Origin: an uncultured SAR86 cluster bacterium
GTDB taxonomy: Bacteria > Pseudomonadota > Gammaproteobacteria > Magnimaribacterales > D2472
Assembly: GCA_902563835.1 (NCBI GenBank)
Contig: CACEZB010000010.1
Location: 1-39,906, forward strand
Reading direction: 5' to 3'
DNA: 39,906 nucleotides
Shown one piece after another: positions 36,632 to 39,906 of this stretch. Under the pieces are notes generated by a model. It was not told the origin of the DNA, ran no database searches, and saw only the letters and a program-made list of their open reading frames with translations. The position numbers were made by a program, and so were the translations under genes. Numbering within the stretch: position 1 is the first letter of the stretch; the number at the start of each line of letters is the position of its first letter.

Positions 36632-37897
36632 TTAATTTGGTTCTATTCTTATGGACCTAATTTTATTTACAGATTCAAGCTCTAAGACTTGAGCTAATAG
36701 ATCTGAATGTTCTTTCTCTATAAAAGCATCTGAAATTAATACTATGGGAACCAGATTTTTATCTAGGTTTTCTTTTTGTACTATTGATTCTATTCCAATA
36801 TTTTTTTTAGCAAAAATAGATGTTATAGATGCCATTACTCCTGGTATATCTTCAGCTTCAATATAAAAATAATATTGGAATGATAAGTCATTAAATGATC
36901 TCATGGTATATTTTTTGTTTGAGTTATTATCGTCATATGTATTTGTATTTGCATTTGCAAGATGAACTAAATCTGAAATTATTCCTGATGCTGTTGATTC
37001 CTGACCTGCCCCAGATCCAGCTATATGAAGGGTTCCAAGAAGATCTGTATCTATCTCTATTCCATTTCTAACACCTTTTAAATTTGCTAAATAAGAATTC
37101 AGGCTAATAAGAACTGGATGCGCTCTTAACTCAATCTGATTATTACTAATTGAAGAAACTGCTAAATGTTTTATTGTATAGCCCATCTCCATAGCATATC
37201 TAAAATCACTATTATCAATTTTTGAGATACCTTCAACATAAAAATCTTCTGGTGGTAAAGTAGTTCCATAACAAAGAGCAGATAGGATTCCTATCTTATG
37301 CGCTGCATCCAAGCCCTCTATATCGAAAGTTGGATCTGGTTCGGCATAGCCTTCTTTTTGTGCAAAAGATAAAGTTGAATCAAATTCTGCACCATTTTCC
37401 ATATTAGAAAGTATAAAATTAGATGTTCCATTTAACATTCCAGATATTTTTGATACTTTATTTGCAGCAAGCTCTTCGGTTAATAACTTAATAATAGGTG
37501 TTCCAGCACAAACTGCGGATTCATATAGAACCTTTACATTGTTTTTGCGTGCTTCTCTGAAAATTTCATCCCCATGATGATATATGACAGCTTTATTGGC
37601 AGTAACAACATGTTTCTTAGATTTAATTGCGGTTAAAATTAATTTTTTTGCCGTTTCAACTCCACCTATTAGCTCGACTACAACATCTATATCATGATCT
37701 ATAACTTTAAAAATATCTCTTTCTATCTTAACTTTCCCTGGGTCACATTTAGGATTATCTCTTCTAGCTCCAATAACTTCTATCTTAATGTCTATTCCAC
37801 TATTTATATTAATTTCATTCTTATTATCTTTAATCGATCTAAATAGTCCCGTAGCAACATTTCCCCATCCACATACTCCAATTCTTATTGTTTCCAT
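36632..37897 (-). CDS. hom: homoserine dehydrogenase
   Basis: 421 aa, monofunctional. It reduces aspartate semialdehyde to homoserine. The Rossmann motif is GVCGWGNVATGLF; catalytic-domain motifs include TANKAVIYHHGDEI, LYESAVCAGTPIIKLL, LNGTSNFILSNME and AEPDPTFDIEGLDAAHKI. A C-terminal ACT domain starts around residue 345 (FYIEAEDIPGVMASITSIF) and suggests allosteric control by threonine. It lies between dsbC and thrC, as in Pseudomonas. Confidence 0.97.
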   Translation of the reverse strand: METIRIGVCGWGNVATGLFRSIKDNKNEININSGIDIKIEVIGARRDNPKCDPGKVKIERDIFKVIDHDIDVVVELIGGVETAKKLILTAIKSKKHVVTANKAVIYHHGDEIFREARKNNVKVLYESAVCAGTPIIKLLTEELAANKVSKISGMLNGTSNFILSNMENGAEFDSTLSFAQKEGYAEPDPTFDIEGLDAAHKIGILSALCYGTTLPPEDFYVEGISKIDNSDFRYAMEMGYTIKHLAVSSISNNQIELRAHPVLISLNSYLANLKGVRNGIEIDTDLLGTLHIAGSGAGQESTASGIISDLVHLANANTNTYDDNNSNKKYTMRSFNDLSFQYYFYIEAEDIPGVMASITSIFAKKNIGIESIVQKENLDKNLVPIVLISDAFIEKEHSDLLAQVLELESVNKIRSIRIEPN

Positions 37898-37900
37898 AAT

Positions 37901-38614
37901 TTATCCTTTTAACTTTTCTAATAATTCATTAGGTGGATAGTATCCTGGTAATAATTCACCTGATGATGTAACAATAGCAGGTGTTCCAGTAATACCTATT
38001 TTTTTACCTATTGCATAATGTTTTGCAACAGGTTGAGTATCACAAAATCCTAAACTAGGATTTTTACCCTTTTTTAAATTTGTAATCATCTTTTTTGGAT
38101 TATCTGAGCACCATGCACCAACCATTTTTGTAAAAGCCCCTGTACCAATACCTGATCTTGGAAAGGCTGCATAATGTATTGAAATACCAATGTCATTATA
38201 TTCATTAATTTGATCATGTAGTTTTCTACAATAACCACACTCAACATCAGTAAATACTGTAACTTTATATATTTCATTATTAGATGGAAAGGATATTAAT
38301 TCATTTGAACTTATATTATCTATAATTTCTAACCTTCTTTGATTGATTTCAATATCGGTGATATTTAAAATTCCATTTTTGGAGAGCTTAAACATATCTC
38401 CAAAAATAAAATAATCTCCATTATCAGATACATAGATTGGTTGAATATCGCCATAATAAACTTTATAAATACCTGGAAATTCAGACTGAACAATTGATTC
38501 AATTTCAGCACCTTTTGGAAGAATTGTTTCAACTTTTTCTTTAATAATAGTTTCGTCAGCAAAAAATGATATAGAAAAAAATAATAATATATATATTGAT
38601 AATCTTATTTTCAT
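37901..38614 (-). CDS. dsbC: thiol:disulfide interchange protein DsbC
   Basis: 237 aa periplasmic disulfide isomerase. Signal peptide about 1-19 (IYILLFFSISFFA). The N-terminal dimerisation domain (about 20-85) is followed by a thioredoxin domain with Cys126-Gly-Tyr-Cys129 (VFTDVECGYCRKLH) and the cis-Pro in GITGTPAIV. Two further cysteines (AWCSDNP and LGFCDT) correspond to the structural disulfide of DsbC. Downstream of xerD with a one-base gap. Confidence 0.94.
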   Translation of the reverse strand: MKIRLSIYILLFFSISFFADETIIKEKVETILPKGAEIESIVQSEFPGIYKVYYGDIQPIYVSDNGDYFIFGDMFKLSKNGILNITDIEINQRRLEIIDNISSNELISFPSNNEIYKVTVFTDVECGYCRKLHDQINEYNDIGISIHYAAFPRSGIGTGAFTKMVGAWCSDNPKKMITNLKKGKNPSLGFCDTQPVAKHYAIGKKIGITGTPAIVTSSGELLPGYYPPNELLEKLKG

Positions 38615-38615
38615 T

Positions 38616-39506
38616 TTACCCTCGTGGATGATGTTTCTTTAAGACCTCACTTAATCGTTGTTTTGCAATGTGAGTATATATTTGAGTAGTAGATAAGTCA
38701 CTATGGCCAAGCAGTAATTGAACAGATCTAAGGTCCGCACCTCTATTCAATAAATGAGTGGCAAAAGCATGTCTTAATGTATGTGGTGATATTGAATCCT
38801 TAAGCCCCTCTCTTCTTAAATATACCTTCATTCTTGACCAAAAGGCCTGTCTTGACATTTTTGTACCCCTATTTGATAAAAATATTTCCTTTGAAGATGA
38901 ATCCTGTCTATCTTTCATATAATCATTTAATGCCTCTGATGCTACTTCACCAAATGGAATTAACCTTTCTTTAGAACCTTTGCCTAAAACTTTAACTACA
39001 CATCTTTGTATATCTAGGTTGGTAATCTTTAGGTTTACTAATTCAGAAATTCTCATACCTGTTGCATATAACATTTCGATCATAGCCCTATCTCGTTTCT
39101 CAATTTTTAATTTTGTATTTGGGCTTTTCAATAATTTTTCAATTTCTGATTCAGACATTGAATTTGGTAAATATTTTTCTTGTTTTGGGGTAACAATCTC
39201 AGCGATAGGTGAAACCTTAAGTATATTTTTTTTCATTAAAAAAAGATAAAAAGCTTTTATAGAAGATATTTTTCTATTGATTGAAGAACTTTTTAGATGT
39301 GTTTTGAAAAGATACGAAATATATTTATTAATTTGTGTTTCTTTTGCATTTAAGTAATCTGATTTATTATTTTGCTTTAACCATTGTATAAACCTTTCAA
39401 TATCAACCTCATAAGCTTTAATGGTATTTTTAGATAGTCCTTTTTCAATAAATAAGTAATCAAAAAAAGACCTAAGATTAGAATCTTCTTTTATTGAATG
39501 TTGCAT
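38616..39506 (-). CDS. xerD: site-specific tyrosine recombinase XerD
   Basis: 296 aa. An N-terminal core-binding domain (about 8-95) precedes a catalytic domain with all tyrosine-recombinase residues: Arg152 (GMRISEL), Lys176, His242 and Arg245 (SPHTLRHAFATHLL), His268 (LGHSDLSTTQIYTH) and nucleophile Tyr277. With XerC it resolves chromosome dimers at dif. The gene order xerD-dsbC supports D rather than C; no dif site or mobile element is seen, so it is the housekeeping copy. Confidence 0.93.
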   Translation of the reverse strand: MQHSIKEDSNLRSFFDYLFIEKGLSKNTIKAYEVDIERFIQWLKQNNKSDYLNAKETQINKYISYLFKTHLKSSSINRKISSIKAFYLFLMKKNILKVSPIAEIVTPKQEKYLPNSMSESEIEKLLKSPNTKLKIEKRDRAMIEMLYATGMRISELVNLKITNLDIQRCVVKVLGKGSKERLIPFGEVASEALNDYMKDRQDSSSKEIFLSNRGTKMSRQAFWSRMKVYLRREGLKDSISPHTLRHAFATHLLNRGADLRSVQLLLGHSDLSTTQIYTHIAKQRLSEVLKKHHPRG

Positions 39507-39510
39507 TATA

Positions 39511-39906
39511 TTATTCTAATCTTTCTTTGATTCTTGCAGATTTTCCAGATCTATCTCTAAGATAGAAAAGCTTCGCTTGACGAACATCACCTTTTCTTTT
39601 GACTTTAATTGAATCAATCATTGGGCTATGTGTTTGAAATGTTCTTTCAACACCTATTCCACTAGATATTTTTCTCACAATAAATGAAGAGTTTAATCCT
39701 GCTTTCTTTACACTCATTACAACACCTTCAAAGGCTTGAAGTCTTGTCCTTTCACCTTCTCTTACTTTTACAGATACTACAACGGTATCACCTGGCCTAA
39801 ATTCCGGCAGGTCTGTTTTCATTTGTTTTGATTCAAAGTTACTAATTATTTGAGATGGTGTTTGTTCTTCAAGAGATACTTTAACTTCTGCTGGTGCTTC
39901 TTCTTC
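39511..39906 (-). CDS. rplS: 50S ribosomal protein L19, N-terminally extended, 5' end outside window
   Basis: The L19 core is complete: [65 protein letters not shown] and ARIKERLE. A start at the ATG at 39822 would give 103 aa, but the frame stays open to the window edge, and codons just upstream encode [11 protein letters not shown], matching the normal L19 N-terminus, where this Met is internal. Further upstream comes an acidic, Glu/Ala-rich stretch ([15 protein letters not shown]). So the true start lies beyond the right edge and this L19 has an unusual N-terminal extension or fusion. 132 codons are visible. Confidence 0.93.
   Translation of the reverse strand, partial: EEEAPAEVKVSLEEQTPSQIISNFESKQMKTDLPEFRPGDTVVVSVKVREGERTRLQAFEGVVMSVKKAGLNSSFIVRKISSGIGVERTFQTHSPMIDSIKVKRKGDVRQAKLFYLRDRSGKSARIKERLE

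Noticed and set aside
38616-39506. Integrase of a mobile element
   Set aside because: The tyrosine recombinase sits in the standard xerD-dsbC context with no attachment-site repeats, tRNA or phage genes nearby, so it is housekeeping XerD.

Overview
This 39.9 kb window looks like chromosomal core genome of a streamlined, AT-rich (roughly one third G+C by eye) gammaproteobacterium. Gene orders (queA-tgt-yajC-secD-secF; lepA-lepB-rnc-era-recO-acpS; sdhE divergent from ygfZ; xerD-dsbC-hom-thrC; prfB-lysS), short intergenic gaps and Pseudomonas-like NrdA/NrdB point to a marine oligotroph of the SAR86 type. That placement is inference from composition, order and protein style, not from a search. 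I see no prophage, insertion sequence, CRISPR array or rRNA operon, and only one tRNA.

Layout. 1-1496: trmJ (cut by the left edge) divergent from suhB. 1493-6696: the minus-strand queA-tgt-yajC-secD-secF operon (queuosine plus Sec accessory). 6745-6829: tRNA-Leu(CAA). 6911-7514: a monocistronic cupredoxin lipoprotein with its own sigma70 promoter and a foldable leader. 7511-19498: one long, tightly packed minus-strand run, read from the right: sdhE, rpoE, anti-sigma factor, Do-type protease, lepA, lepB, rnc, era, recO, acpS, adk, a very short tsaB, uppP, rsmJ and a gamma-butyrobetaine-hydroxylase-like dioxygenase. 19534-23630: ygfZ, ung, an AT-rich region with DnaA boxes, an orphan ABC ATPase, and glpK. 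23650-28668: a control region with two NrdR-type palindromes and DnaA boxes, then nrdA, nrdB and a GST-like gene. 28678-32655: an SDR, a type-2 malate dehydrogenase, a hypothetical protein and a ceramidase-like secreted protein. 32652-39906: minus strand, read from the right: rplS (5' end outside), xerD, dsbC, hom, thrC, prfB, lysS.

How the genes work together: protein export and envelope quality control (SecDF-YajC, LepB, UppP, sigma-E with its anti-sigma factor and periplasmic protease, DsbC); RNA processing and translation (TrmJ, QueA/Tgt, RNase III, Era, LepA, RsmJ, TsaB, RF2, LysRS, L19); DNA precursor supply and maintenance (NrdAB, Ung, RecO, XerD); and threonine, glycerol and malate metabolism.

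The most notable signal is not one new system. Several housekeeping proteins lack residues or regions normally treated as near-invariant: SuhB lost most metal ligands, Tgt two of three zinc cysteines, RNase III one catalytic-site Asp, Ung the His of GQDPYH, and TsaB about 85 residues. The anti-sigma factor also looks like an RseA/RseB hybrid. The best candidate for undescribed regulation is the potentially pseudoknotted leader at 6945-7040 before the cupredoxin gene.
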